A stretch of 64,000 nucleotides of DNA, taken from NCBI RefSeq assembly GCF_008831155.1, contig NZ_WBKB01000005.1, positions 1 to 64,000 on the forward strand, written 5' to 3'. Positions 34,605 to 43,979 of the stretch are shown piece after piece; the stretch's first letter is position 1; every line of letters starts with the position of its first letter. The translations under genes were made by a program, and so were the position numbers. Under the pieces are notes generated by a model. That model was not told where the DNA came from, did not search any database, and saw only the letters and a program-made list of their open reading frames with translations. Origin of the DNA: Gulosibacter chungangensis (GTDB lineage: Bacteria > Actinomycetota > Actinomycetes > Actinomycetales > Microbacteriaceae).

Positions 34605-36200
34605 ATGTCACTCACCCTTGACGCAAAAGCCACTGCCAAAGCTTGGATCGATGACCACCAGCAAGAACTCTCCGACTGGCATCAACATATTTGGAACCTC
34701 GCCGAACCCGCTTGGCGCGAGTATGAGTCGAGCCGCTGGTATGTAGAGCTGCTGCGTCAGTACGGATTTGAGGTCGAAGCCGGTTCGGCGGGGATGCCGA
34801 CGGCGTTCGCGGCACAGTGGACCAACGGACCAGCACAAGGCGAGGAAGGTGCTGGTCCGGTCATCGCGAGCTACGCAGAGTACGACGCGGTGCCCGGTAA
34901 CAACCAAGCGGCAACGACGAGCGAGTCACCTCGCGAAGGCCTCGGGAGCCACGCGCCCGGCCACACCGACCCACACTCGGTGCTTGGAATTTCTACCCTG
35001 GCGGGACTCCTCGCGACGCAGCACGCGATGCGCGAGCACAACATCCACGGCACCTTGAAATATACGGGCGAGCCCGCCGAAAAAATGCACGGATCGAAGG
35101 TCGTGCACGGCCTGCGAGGCTACTACGACGGCATCGATGCCATGGTGAGCTTCCACCCGTTCTATATGCTGCCGCTGTGCAATACCGCGCGCTGGGACAC
35201 GCAGTGCGGCGCTTATTACTCGAAGGTCTACACCTTTGTGTGTGATGAGCCGGAGACATGGCAACTTAGCAATAACCCGAACTCGCCGATTCCGGCATCG
35301 CACTCGGCGGCCCGCGCACCTGGCGCGAACGTTGCGCTGATGCAGATGTACACCGCGTCGCGCGTTATGCAAGACGCCATGCTGCCGAGCTTCGGCGGCT
35401 GGAGCCTTTCGGACGCGATTCTCTCATCAGGGCAAGCGACAGCCGATAACCTGCCCGCTCGCGTCGCTCAGATTCAGTACTCCTGGCGCACGCCAGATAT
35501 CGAGATGGCTGAACACGTACTGAAGGTGCTCGACCGCAACGCTGAACACGCTGCCGCGATGTCGCACTGCCGCCTCGAAGTGACTTGGGTCGCGCGCTCG
35601 CGACCGGGAATCACCAACCACGTGCTCGCACAAACGCTATATGACAACCTTGCCGAGATCGGTGCACCGCAGTATGGTGACGCGGCGATCGAAGCCGCTC
35701 AGCGCATCCAGCGCGAGCTCGGTATCGAGCCAATGTCGAAGCCGTATCTCGATGAGTGCGAAGCACTAATTACGCCGCAGGATGCGGAGGCCGCCTTGCG
35801 GGAGCATCTTGCGCCCTGGCAACGCAACTGGACGAGTGACGACTATGTTGAGATGACGCATTACGCCCCGACAGTCCGGTTCTATATTTCGCGTCCCGCG
35901 CTGAAACCGGCGGCGGAGCGAGGTGCCTATCCCGCATGGGTGATGAATGCGCTCGGGGGTATCCCAGCTGCGATCGACCCCACCATTGACGTTGCGGGCA
36001 AGACGGTAGCGACGACGTTCATTGACCTGCTGACAAAGCCCGAGATCGTCGCCGAAGCGAAACGCGAATTCGCCGAGCGGCGGAGCACTTTTGACGTTGA
36101 GCCGCTCTTACCAAGCGACTTCGAAGCGCCGATCGATCTCGCCTGGCCGGAATACATCAACAATTCCGCCCGCTCACCAGAACGACAGTGGCTGCCGTAA
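34605..36200 (+). CDS. M20-family amidohydrolase (AbgB-like)
   Basis: The 531-residue protein matches M20 metallopeptidase-like amidohydrolases, closest in layout to p-aminobenzoyl-glutamate hydrolase subunit B. It has SDWHQHIWNLAEPAWREYE near the N-terminus, a metal-site region ASYAEYDAVPGN, GHTDPHSVLG, TGEPAEKMHG and VSFHPFYML. It probably removes an acyl or aryl group from an amino-acid conjugate. Of two nearby ATGs, the one at 34605 fits the AAAGGG site better than 34599. It follows the TPP enzyme by 70 bases. Confidence 0.8.
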   Translation: MSLTLDAKATAKAWIDDHQQELSDWHQHIWNLAEPAWREYESSRWYVELLRQYGFEVEAGSAGMPTAFAAQWTNGPAQGEEGAGPVIASYAEYDAVPGNNQAATTSESPREGLGSHAPGHTDPHSVLGISTLAGLLATQHAMREHNIHGTLKYTGEPAEKMHGSKVVHGLRGYYDGIDAMVSFHPFYMLPLCNTARWDTQCGAYYSKVYTFVCDEPETWQLSNNPNSPIPASHSAARAPGANVALMQMYTASRVMQDAMLPSFGGWSLSDAILSSGQATADNLPARVAQIQYSWRTPDIEMAEHVLKVLDRNAEHAAAMSHCRLEVTWVARSRPGITNHVLAQTLYDNLAEIGAPQYGDAAIEAAQRIQRELGIEPMSKPYLDECEALITPQDAEAALREHLAPWQRNWTSDDYVEMTHYAPTVRFYISRPALKPAAERGAYPAWVMNALGGIPAAIDPTIDVAGKTVATTFIDLLTKPEIVAEAKREFAERRSTFDVEPLLPSDFEAPIDLAWPEYINNSARSPERQWLP

Positions 36201-36249
36201 GCAGCTCTGATTTCAAGACAATTCGCACTAGAGCTGAGGAAACAACACA

Positions 36250-37227
36250 ATGCGTGAAGATTACGTACAGTACGAAACCGGCAATGTCGGCCCTGCCGAC
36301 GCGAGTAAAGCGCCTCGATATTCGGGCTTCGCAACCTTCGCTCGTCTCCCACAGCAAGAATTCGTTGACCGCGCCGACATTGCGGTGGTCGGTGCTCCCT
36401 TCGACTCGGGAGTGAGTTATCGTCCGGGAACTCGATTTGGTCCAGCCCACATCCGGCAGTCATCGCGGCTCCTACGTCCGTACAACCCAGCGGCGGACGT
36501 GTCACCGTTTGCCGAGGCACAGGTGGTCGACGCCGGTGACATCGCGATTAATCCGTTTGACATTTCGGATGCTGTCAAGAGTGTCGAGGAAACCGCGGAC
36601 GCGCTGCGGAAAGACGGTACGCGCCTCGTAATGATTGGTGGCGACCACACCATCGCGCTGCCAAACCTCCGGAGTCTTCACAAAGACCACGGTGAAATCA
36701 CTGTCATCCACTTCGATGCTCACCTCGACACTTGGGACACGTACTTCGATGCACCGATCACGCATGGGACGCCGTTCCGCCGTGCCTCCGAAGAAGGGCT
36801 CATCGATAAGGAACACAGCCTGCACGTCGGTATCCGTGGCCCGCTCTATGACCGCAGCGACCTCCGCGACGACGAGCGCCTCGGCTTTGCGATCATCTCG
36901 ACCGTTGAGATCGAAAACGAAGGCGTTGAGCGCGCGATTGAACGGATGCTCCAGCGAGTGGGCGACGGACCCATCTACCTCTCGATCGACATCGACGTGC
37001 TCGACCCAGCCCACGCGCCGGGCACGGGAACGCCGGAGGCCGGCGGCATGACGAGCCGTGAGCTCCTGCGCATGATCCGGGCGCTTTCGATAAAGAACCT
37101 GGTCGGAGCAGAAGTCGTCGAAGTATCGCCTGCATACGACCACGCGGAGATCACCGGCATCGCGGCTGCGCACGTTGCCTACGAATGCATTTCGGCGATG
37201 GCAATTGGTCTTCGGGACCGCAAGTAA
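36250..37227 (+). CDS. Ureohydrolase (agmatinase/guanidinobutyrase family)
   Basis: The 325-residue protein carries all metal-binding motifs of the arginase superfamily: [19 protein letters not shown], and [19 protein letters not shown]. It uses two Mn ions to split urea from a guanidino compound. Length and the [16 protein letters not shown] segment fit agmatinase, guanidinobutyrase and guanidinopropionase rather than arginase. In this operon 4-guanidinobutyrate is the most likely substrate; its product GABA is the substrate of gabT at 12982. GAGGAAAC precedes the ATG. Confidence 0.87.
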   Translation: MREDYVQYETGNVGPADASKAPRYSGFATFARLPQQEFVDRADIAVVGAPFDSGVSYRPGTRFGPAHIRQSSRLLRPYNPAADVSPFAEAQVVDAGDIAINPFDISDAVKSVEETADALRKDGTRLVMIGGDHTIALPNLRSLHKDHGEITVIHFDAHLDTWDTYFDAPITHGTPFRRASEEGLIDKEHSLHVGIRGPLYDRSDLRDDERLGFAIISTVEIENEGVERAIERMLQRVGDGPIYLSIDIDVLDPAHAPGTGTPEAGGMTSRELLRMIRALSIKNLVGAEVVEVSPAYDHAEITGIAAAHVAYECISAMAIGLRDRK

Positions 37228-37251
37228 TCACTTCCCGACGAGAGGCATACC

Positions 37252-38217
37252 GTGACTGACACACCACTCGTGCTCTTTGCTGAGTTCACCGATCTTGATC
37301 CGGAACCGGCTCGCGAGCTTCTGGCTGAGCGGGGCATTCGCACTGAGGAGATGCGCTTTACTGCGGCTGGCGAAGTCGAGCTGGAGCAGCGCCGCGCGAT
37401 TGGCATTATTGCTGGCTATTCGACCATCAACGCCGAGTTGATTGACCAGTTTTCGGATCTCGGGATCATCGCAGCATCAAGCAACGGCACCAACATGATT
37501 GACGTTGAGCACGCAGTCTCCCGAGGAGTGTGGGTCACCAACGTCGGCCATGCGGCGACAGACGAAGTGGCAGTGCACACACTCGCCCTTGCGCTCGCAC
37601 TGCTGCGTGAATTGCCAGAGATGACCCGGACGGCGGCAGCCGGTGGATGGACCGATGACTTGCCGGTGACCCCGCGGCGGGTGAGCTCGCTGACATTGGG
37701 ACTCATCGGCTACGGCAGAATCGGTGCACTCGTGGCTCGATTTGCTCGGCCAATCTTTGGCCGAGTTATTGCTTATGATCCGTTCCGACCACCCGCAGAT
37801 GAGTACGCAGAAGCGGTATCGCTTGCGGAAGTGCTCGAAACATCCGATGTCGTATCGCTTCACTTGCCGTTGACATCGGAAACCGAAGGCATGATCGGCG
37901 CGACGGAAATAGACCGGATGCGGGATCAAGCGATTCTGCTCAATGTGTCGCGTGGTGAGTTAGTTGATTTGGAGGCCTGTCGGAAGGCTCTGGATGACAG
38001 AAAGCTCGCGGGTGTCGGGTTCGACGTGCTCGTCGGCGAGCCTCCCGCAGCAGACGATCCGTTGCGCACGCATCCGCGCGCAATCGTGACTCCACACGCT
38101 GCTTTCCTCTCGGACGCTGCGCTTCGCAGCTATGAAATTGATCCCGCAAGTTACATTGCAGACTGGTTCACGACTGGGGAACCGAGGGCATGCGTGGTGG
38201 GGCGACCCGCTCGCTGA
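37252..38217 (+). CDS. D-2-hydroxyacid dehydrogenase family protein
   Basis: The 321-residue protein has the NAD-binding motif LGLIGYGRIG and the catalytic set of the family: Arg in NVSRGELVD, Glu in VLVGEPP, and His in TPHAAFLSD. It would interconvert a 2-keto acid and a D-2-hydroxy acid. The start is a GTG at 37252 with GAGAGG upstream. As last gene of the operon it may handle a 2-keto intermediate such as 2-ketoarginine; the substrate is inference. A bidirectional terminator follows directly. Confidence 0.85.
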   Translation: MTDTPLVLFAEFTDLDPEPARELLAERGIRTEEMRFTAAGEVELEQRRAIGIIAGYSTINAELIDQFSDLGIIAASSNGTNMIDVEHAVSRGVWVTNVGHAATDEVAVHTLALALALLRELPEMTRTAAAGGWTDDLPVTPRRVSSLTLGLIGYGRIGALVARFARPIFGRVIAYDPFRPPADEYAEAVSLAEVLETSDVVSLHLPLTSETEGMIGATEIDRMRDQAILLNVSRGELVDLEACRKALDDRKLAGVGFDVLVGEPPAADDPLRTHPRAIVTPHAAFLSDAALRSYEIDPASYIADWFTTGEPRACVVGRPAR

Positions 38218-38228
38218 TGAGTGAGCAA

Positions 38229-38262
38229 GAAGGGCCGGTGAACACAAGGTCACCGGCCCTTC
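38229..38262. terminator. Bidirectional terminator between convergent genes
   Basis: A perfect stem, GAAGGGCCGGTGA with its complement, closes on an 8-base loop. It lies between the dehydrogenase stop and the stop of the convergent monooxygenase gene. Confidence 0.85.
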
Positions 38263-38278
38263 ATCGCTCAGCGGTTAC

Positions 38279-40177
38279 CTACTTCGCAACCGGCAGCAGG
38301 TGCTGCGCGAAGTACTCCGAGATCTCGTCGAAGGCATCCAGCGGGAAGATGCCCGAGACATACATGTCGGGGCGAACCACCACAATGGCACCATCGCGGC
38401 TGATCTCGCGCTCGGCGTGGATGTCCCGGCCGTGGCCAGCGGCAAAGATCTGGTTCTGGTCAACCAAGCCAAATGGCACCTTGACCGGCTTGTATGCCGC
38501 GGGTACCGCGTAGGGTTCCACCTCGGTGTAGTCCTGCTGGTAGATCACCTTGGTGTCAAAGAGTGCGTCCTCATCGCCACCCGCCGGGGTGTACTTCACG
38601 CGAGGCGAGTCTTCGCTCGTCGCCCACCAGTTCGCGAAGTCCGCAGTCGGGCTGCCCTCGAGTGCGGGGGCTGCCGCGTCGGCGAAGACGTAGACGCGCC
38701 AGCGACCGTCGGCTTCGTGCAGGTGACCGAGGTGACGCCAGCGGTTGTCTGAGCGGCGGATAACCTCAGCCGACTTGAAGCGCTTGCCGACCGGGAAGCC
38801 CTTCGCGAGATCCTGGTGCTCGAGACCGGTGGTGATCATCGATTCCTTGTACTCGGTCATGAACCCGGCCGGGAACTCGAAGGTCGACACGTAGTAGCGC
38901 TGCAGCTCTTCCGGATCTTCCCACTCGTCGGCAGGCTTGGCCATCAGCGAAGACCATTCCTTATCGAAGTCGATGAGGTTCTTCGCGACGACGCGACGCT
39001 CTTCCGAGTAGGTCGACAGCAGTGACTCGGGGGAGCGACCCTCCAGTACCGAGGCGAGCTTCCAGCCGAGGTTGAAGCCGTCCTGGATCGACACGTTCAT
39101 GCCCTGGCCAGCCTTCGCCGAGTGCGTGTGGCAGGCGTCGCCCATGATGAATGCGCGCGGGCTCAGCTCGCCACGCTGCTCATCCTCAAGGTCATCGAAA
39201 CCGTCGGTAACGCGGTGCGCGACCTCGTAGACCGAATGCCAGGCGACCTCGCGCACATCCACCGAGTAGGGCGCGATGATCTTGTTGACCGTGTCGATCA
39301 TGGTCTTGACTGAGGTCGAACGAATCTTGCCCGCATCCCCCTCATCGAGGTTGCCGAGGTCAACGTACATCCGCACGAGGTAGCCACCCTCGCGCGGAAT
39401 CAGCAGAATCTGCCCGTGCTCGTGCGACTGAATCGCGCACTTGAGGTAGTAGTCGGGGAAGTCCGTGTTCGCCATGATGTCGAGTACGCCCCAGGCGTGC
39501 ATCGACGCGTCACCGTGCAGCTTGTGGCCGAGAGACTTGCGCACCTGGCTGCGCGCACCGTCGCCACCGACGAGGTATTTCGCGCGTACGGTGCGCTCTT
39601 CGCCCTCACGTTCACCCGCGGTGTAGCGGATGCGTGCCTCAACCGGGTACTCGTGCTCGCGATCGATCTTCAGATCGACAAACTCGACGCCGTAGTCGGG
39701 GACGATGCGGCCCGGTGCGCGGACCGCTTCGCGCAGGAAGTAGTCGAGCACGCGCGCCTGGTTCACGTAAATGTGGGGGAACTCGCTAATGCCGGTGGCG
39801 TCGTCGGGGGCGCGGGAGGTGCGGATGATCTGTGAGGGATCCTCGGGGTCCGGTGCCCAGAACGCCATCTCGACATTGCGGTAGGACTCGTCGATGATCT
39901 CGTTCGCGAAGCCGAAGGCCTGGAAGGTTTCGACCGAGCGGGCCTGGATGCCGTCGGCCTGGCCAACCTCGAGGCGACCGTTTCGCTGCTCGATCGCGCG
40001 CACGTTGAGGTTGGGGAACTTCGCGAGCTGGGCGGTCACGGCCACTGCGGCGGGGCCGGTGCCCACGATGAGCACGTCCATCTCATCCGGGATCTCGTTC
40101 GGGCGATCAATACCGTAGCCCGCAGCGGGTTGGATGCGGGGGTCGTTCGAGACATATCCGCGGTGGTGCATCTGCAT
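38279..40177 (-). CDS. FAD-dependent aromatic hydroxylase (3-hydroxybenzoate 4-monooxygenase/phenol 2-monooxygenase type)
   Basis: The 632-residue flavoprotein has the dinucleotide motif VLIVGTGPAAVAV near residue 36, the DG-type motif YLVGGDGARSQVRKSLG, and GDACHTHSAKAGQGMNVSIQ (20 residues), which binds FAD and NAD(P)H. A C-terminal thioredoxin-like domain of about 170 residues (RWRVYVFADA to the end) marks the phenol 2-monooxygenase/MobA group. It probably adds a hydroxyl ortho to an existing phenolic OH, for example 3-hydroxybenzoate to protocatechuate. GAGGAG precedes the ATG at 40177. The gene stands alone, with operator-like dyads upstream; ring-cleavage genes are not in the window. 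Confidence 0.85.
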   Translation of the reverse strand: MQMHHRGYVSNDPRIQPAAGYGIDRPNEIPDEMDVLIVGTGPAAVAVTAQLAKFPNLNVRAIEQRNGRLEVGQADGIQARSVETFQAFGFANEIIDESYRNVEMAFWAPDPEDPSQIIRTSRAPDDATGISEFPHIYVNQARVLDYFLREAVRAPGRIVPDYGVEFVDLKIDREHEYPVEARIRYTAGEREGEERTVRAKYLVGGDGARSQVRKSLGHKLHGDASMHAWGVLDIMANTDFPDYYLKCAIQSHEHGQILLIPREGGYLVRMYVDLGNLDEGDAGKIRSTSVKTMIDTVNKIIAPYSVDVREVAWHSVYEVAHRVTDGFDDLEDEQRGELSPRAFIMGDACHTHSAKAGQGMNVSIQDGFNLGWKLASVLEGRSPESLLSTYSEERRVVAKNLIDFDKEWSSLMAKPADEWEDPEELQRYYVSTFEFPAGFMTEYKESMITTGLEHQDLAKGFPVGKRFKSAEVIRRSDNRWRHLGHLHEADGRWRVYVFADAAAPALEGSPTADFANWWATSEDSPRVKYTPAGGDEDALFDTKVIYQQDYTEVEPYAVPAAYKPVKVPFGLVDQNQIFAAGHGRDIHAEREISRDGAIVVVRPDMYVSGIFPLDAFDEISEYFAQHLLPVAK

Positions 40178-40227
40178 GTGAGTGACTCCTCAAAACTTCA
40201 CGGGTGTACATCGTTGTATCAATTATG

Positions 40228-40273
40228 GTTTCGATATTTGAAACAGCGTCGTAACTATAGATACGATCGTATC
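40228..40273. promoter_or_regulatory. Two operator-like dyads upstream of the aromatic hydroxylase
   Basis: GTTTC-N7-GAAAC (40228-40244) and the exact 14-bp palindrome GATACGATCGTATC (40260-40273) lie 50-95 bases upstream of the hydroxylase ATG, between it and panD. A GTATC half site also occurs near 40216. They probably bind a regulator encoded elsewhere. Confidence 0.55.
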
Positions 40274-40433
40274 GGTAAGTGGAGAGTGCTGCAAGACAAG
40301 AGTGCGCATCAAAGGTGACAATCCCTGGGGTTTGTTGCGTCCGAGCGGTATTCTTGAACGATGTCTTCGGAGGGTTGGTGCCGTCGGTACCTCGAAGACA
40401 GGGCATTCAATGCCGCGAAGGGAAGCAGTACAC

Positions 40434-40859
40434 ATGGGTTCACTGACCCGCACGATGTTTAAGTCCAAGATTCACCGCGCCACGGTGACGCACGCCGACC
40501 TGCACTATGTGGGTTCGGTCACGGTGGACCAGGACCTGCTCGATGCTGCCGATATTCTTCCCGGCGAACTCGTCTCGATTGTTGACATCACCAATGGTGC
40601 GCGCCTGGAGACCTACACGATCGCAGGGGAGCGCGGCTCCGGAGTGATCGGGATTAACGGTGCGGCAGCGCACCTCGTGAACATCGGCGACCTCGTGATT
40701 CTCATCACCTACGCGCAGATGGACGACGCGCTCGCCCGCGAGTTCCAGCCCAGCGTGGTGCACGTGGATGCGGACAATAAGATCGTGCAGCTCGGCAACG
40801 ACCCGGCCGAAGCGCCCGTCGAAGGGCTCGAGCGCCCGCCACTCGCGGCCCGCGCCTAA
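40434..40859 (+). CDS. panD: Aspartate 1-decarboxylase (pyruvoyl enzyme precursor)
   Basis: The 141-residue protein matches PanD throughout: [20 protein letters not shown], then the self-cleavage site VGS (G27-S28), which yields the pyruvoyl cofactor on Ser28, and [17 protein letters not shown] in the beta-barrel. It converts aspartate to beta-alanine for pantothenate and CoA. A GGAAG site lies 8 bases before the ATG at 40434. Length is typical of actinobacteria. No other pan gene is nearby. Confidence 0.95.
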   Translation: MGSLTRTMFKSKIHRATVTHADLHYVGSVTVDQDLLDAADILPGELVSIVDITNGARLETYTIAGERGSGVIGINGAAAHLVNIGDLVILITYAQMDDALAREFQPSVVHVDADNKIVQLGNDPAEAPVEGLERPPLAARA

Positions 40860-40914
40860 TCGGCACCCAGGCACCGAGACTCACCGACCCCTCCACCGGG
40901 GTACCCTCATCAGA

Positions 40915-40977
40915 ATGAATACAATCGGTTGCTTTTGGGGGCGGCGCGCGGCAGTAGCAGCGCTGAACTATCGATGA
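40915..40977 (+). CDS. Possible 20-codon leader ORF overlapping the MFS start
   Basis: ATG at 40915 opens a 20-residue frame (MNTIGCFWGRRAAVAALNYR) whose TGA overlaps the ATG of the MFS gene (ATGA). A -10-like TACCCT 8 bases upstream of the ATG would make this a leaderless transcript. It has no homology I recognise, and could instead be chance sequence in front of a longer MFS frame. Confidence 0.3.
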   Translation: MNTIGCFWGRRAAVAALNYR

Positions 40978-42122
40978 ACGGCGCTCGACAACTCGCTGCC
41001 TCGGTGCCGATCCGCACCGCCTCAGGCGGAGTGCAGGTTGCGATCCCGATTCTTGCGGTCGAGGTAATGGGCGACGTCGGCCTCGGCGCAATGCTCGTTG
41101 CCCTCGCGTTGCTGCCGAGCATCGTGGCGGCCCCCGCGGTCGGTGCGATCCTCGACAGCGTGAAAACGCCCCGCGTGCCGATGATCGCATCCGCGGTGGC
41201 CACCGGAGCGATCTTCGCCATTGCGGGTGGCCTGGGCATCCTCCCCACCTGGCTGATTGCCGTACTACTGGCCCTCAGCGGCCTGTTGAGTCCCTTTGGT
41301 TTCGGCGGGCTCTCGAGCTTCGTCGGCCATTCGGGGCGGGATGCGCACCGCGCCTATGCGCTCGACTCGCTCAGCTACAACATCAGTGGGGTCGCGGGGC
41401 CGGCGCTCGTGGCCGTACTCGCACCCACGGTTGGCTCGCGGGTAGCGATGTTTGTGATGGCCGCGATCGTGCTGGTTTCAGCGGTGACCTATCCGCTGAT
41501 GCCGATGGCCTCGCGGAAATCTGCCACAAATGTGGGGCTGCTGAAATCCATGGCCGGCGGGGTCGTCGCGATCATGACCCAGCGCAAGCTCACCACCAAC
41601 GCGTGGTCGGGTGCGCTCGCCGAACTCGGGCGCGGCATGATGCCGATCGCGGCGGTTGGGATCGCGATTGCGGCCACGGGGGATGCGGCGATGAGCGCCG
41701 TGATCGTCGCCGGCTTTGCGGTCGGCGCCCTCGTCGGGGCCCTCGTGGAGACCGCGCGAAGCTCGCCCAAATATCCCGAACGGGCAATGCTCGTTGGGTT
41801 CGGGCTCAGCGGAATTTCGATGATCCTCGCGGCGATCGATTTCGGGTTTGTTTGGACGATTGTCTTCGTGGCACTTTCCGGTGCCTTTAACGCGCCCGCA
41901 GCCGCGGCCATGTTGTTGATGCGCCGTAAAGACAGCCCACCGGAGGTGGTTGGCCAGGTCTTCACCCTGGGAGCCGCGATGCGCACCGCCGCCAGCGCAA
42001 TCGGTACTGCGATTGCCGGCATGCTCGCGGGGCTCGACCCTCTCTGGGTACTCGCCCTCGGTGGGCTGGTCTGGGTGGTCGGCGCCTCGCTGATGTTCTT
42101 CTATCCTCGCGCGCCCAAGTAG
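40974..42122 (+). CDS. MFS-type transporter
   Basis: The protein (382 residues from the ATG at 40974) has about 12 hydrophobic segments and the conserved Gly/Pro-rich loops of a major facilitator protein (GAILDSVKTPRVPMIAS between helices 2 and 3). The frame is open further upstream to a TTG at 40929, which would add 15 residues; no start has a good ribosome site. It is closer to the drug/sugar efflux type than to the MHS family. The substrate is unknown. A 20-base tandem duplication begins at its stop codon. Confidence 0.75.
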   Translation: MNGARQLAASVPIRTASGGVQVAIPILAVEVMGDVGLGAMLVALALLPSIVAAPAVGAILDSVKTPRVPMIASAVATGAIFAIAGGLGILPTWLIAVLLALSGLLSPFGFGGLSSFVGHSGRDAHRAYALDSLSYNISGVAGPALVAVLAPTVGSRVAMFVMAAIVLVSAVTYPLMPMASRKSATNVGLLKSMAGGVVAIMTQRKLTTNAWSGALAELGRGMMPIAAVGIAIAATGDAAMSAVIVAGFAVGALVGALVETARSSPKYPERAMLVGFGLSGISMILAAIDFGFVWTIVFVALSGAFNAPAAAAMLLMRRKDSPPEVVGQVFTLGAAMRTAASAIGTAIAGMLAGLDPLWVLALGGLVWVVGASLMFFYPRAPK

Positions 42123-42170
42123 CGCCCTACGCATCCAAGTAACGTCCTGCGCATCCCAGTAACGAGCGCG
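42117..42170. repeat. 20-bp tandem repeat at the 3' end of the MFS gene
   Basis: Two near-identical 20-base units (42117-42136 and 42137-42156, differing at three positions) and the start of a third follow each other. The first unit holds the MFS stop codon. It lies between two convergent genes. Confidence 0.75.
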
Positions 42171-42210
42171 TGGGCAAGCGAGTGTCCGGCGCGTCCAGCC
42201 GAGCGCTCGG

Positions 42211-43878
42211 TCAATCGACCGGCCCACGCATCTCGATGGCGATTTGGGAAGCATCGAGATTCGCGAGGGCGCTTTCGAGCACGTCGGCCTCGAACGTGCC
42301 GTGATCGCGAGCCTTCAGCAGCGCCTTGCGTTCGGCATCGAGCTTCGCGAGGTGGTGACGCGTCATCGCATCCAATCGCTGCTCTTTCGAAGCCGTCTCG
42401 GGAAGATCCGGCTCGGGTACCGCATCCGCACTCGCTCGCATGAGCTCAAGCAAGCGCGCGCGTTCGGCCTTCGCCTCTTGCTGTGCCGCCCGATAGTCCA
42501 CGTGTGGGCTGATCGCGCGCACCAGCGGGCCGATCGTGCCGCCCTGCACCAGCAGCGAGAGGAACGCGACCGCGAAAGCAATCAGAATGAGCGTGGAACG
42601 CAGCGGAGTATCGGCGGGCAGCGTCTGGGCCGCCGCGACCGTCACCGCCCCGCGCATCCCCGCCCACACCACCGTGGTCGCTTCGCGCCAACCAAGCGGT
42701 GCCTTGAGGAAGTATTCAATATCGGCGAGGCTGCGCGTGGTTTGCCGGGCATAGCGATTGAGCTGCCGATCCGAGACGACATGCCCGTTTCGCGAGAGCC
42801 GTTGCTTGGCGGCCTCACGTCCCTCGGGCGTGGTGAGGCGATCTTTCAGTCCTTCAAGCAGCGGTTGCGCGCGCATGAGCCGTCGCCGGCGGAGCGCGAG
42901 CAGGCCCAGTAGCGGCACCAAGAACAGCGCTCGCACAAGCAGCATCAGGATCAGCGCGCCAATCGCAATCAGCACGGCGATGTGCGCCCCGCCGTGATCC
43001 TCCTCCACGTGCTCAACGATCGCGGTCACCTGCAGTCCCATGGTGAGAAACACGACACCCTCGAGCACCATCTCCACGGTGTGCCAATTATGCGTATCCG
43101 AAATACGGTTCTGCGGCGCGAACACCCGTGCCGCCCGCACCCCGGTAATCAGTCCAGCGGCCACTGCCGAGACGAGGCCAGAGCCGCCCAATAGCTCGGT
43201 GGGCACCGAGGCAGCGAAAGGCACCGTGAATGAGATCACGGTATTCGCGGTCGGGTCGGTGATGCGCTTGCGGATCCAGAGGTTCAGAAGCCCCACCGCG
43301 AGGCCAATGAGCACGGCGACCAGCACCGAATAACTGAAGGTGCCGATCGTGCCCCAGAACGAGAAGGATGCGGCGGTCGCCACGATCGCGGTCCGCAAAA
43401 GTACCAGCGCGGTCGCGTCATTGAGCAGGCTCTCACCGTCGAGGATTGAGACCACGCGCTTGGAGACCGAGGTGCGCTTCACGATCGAGGTGGCCACCGC
43501 ATCCGTCGGGCTCACGATCGCACCGAGGGCGACGCCCCAGGCGAAACCGAGTCCCGGCAAGACGAGCATGAAAAATATCCCGAGGATCAGAGCGCTCGCG
43601 ACGACGAGGAAGACTGACAGACCGCTAATGGCCATGAATTCGCGGCGGAAATTCATGGTCGGTATCGACACCGCCGAGGAATACAGAAGCGGTGGCAGTA
43701 GCCCCTGCAACACCAGGTCGGCATCCATTTCAAAACCGTTGAAGAGTGGCAGGAAACTCGCGGCCACGCCAGCCACGACGAGTACGAGCGGGGACGCAAC
43801 CCCGAATTTCGGTCCGATTAGCGTTGATCCGGCAATGACCAGCAGGCCGACCACGAAGACGACGAGCGCCTCATCCAT
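42211..43878 (-). CDS. CPA1-family Na+/H+ antiporter
   Basis: The 555-residue protein has about 12 membrane helices and the CPA1 ion-site motifs GAIVSPTDAVATSIV and DGESLLNDATALVL, followed later by WAGMRGAVTVAAAQTLP, which includes the conserved arginine/glycine helix. The C-terminal 100 or so residues form a charged cytoplasmic tail. It exchanges Na+ or K+ for H+ and supports pH and salt balance. AGGGG lies before the ATG at 43878. Confidence 0.9.
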   Translation of the reverse strand: MDEALVVFVVGLLVIAGSTLIGPKFGVASPLVLVVAGVAASFLPLFNGFEMDADLVLQGLLPPLLYSSAVSIPTMNFRREFMAISGLSVFLVVASALILGIFFMLVLPGLGFAWGVALGAIVSPTDAVATSIVKRTSVSKRVVSILDGESLLNDATALVLLRTAIVATAASFSFWGTIGTFSYSVLVAVLIGLAVGLLNLWIRKRITDPTANTVISFTVPFAASVPTELLGGSGLVSAVAAGLITGVRAARVFAPQNRISDTHNWHTVEMVLEGVVFLTMGLQVTAIVEHVEEDHGGAHIAVLIAIGALILMLLVRALFLVPLLGLLALRRRRLMRAQPLLEGLKDRLTTPEGREAAKQRLSRNGHVVSDRQLNRYARQTTRSLADIEYFLKAPLGWREATTVVWAGMRGAVTVAAAQTLPADTPLRSTLILIAFAVAFLSLLVQGGTIGPLVRAISPHVDYRAAQQEAKAERARLLELMRASADAVPEPDLPETASKEQRLDAMTRHHLAKLDAERKALLKARDHGTFEADVLESALANLDASQIAIEMRGPVD

Positions 43879-43979
43879 GTTTCGTCCCCTCGTTTGAAGG
43901 AATTATTGACGGTTCCGGCGGGGAAACTCTGGATGCATCAGGCTAAGCCCGGTACTGGTCCCGGATGTCGCTGCGCCGG

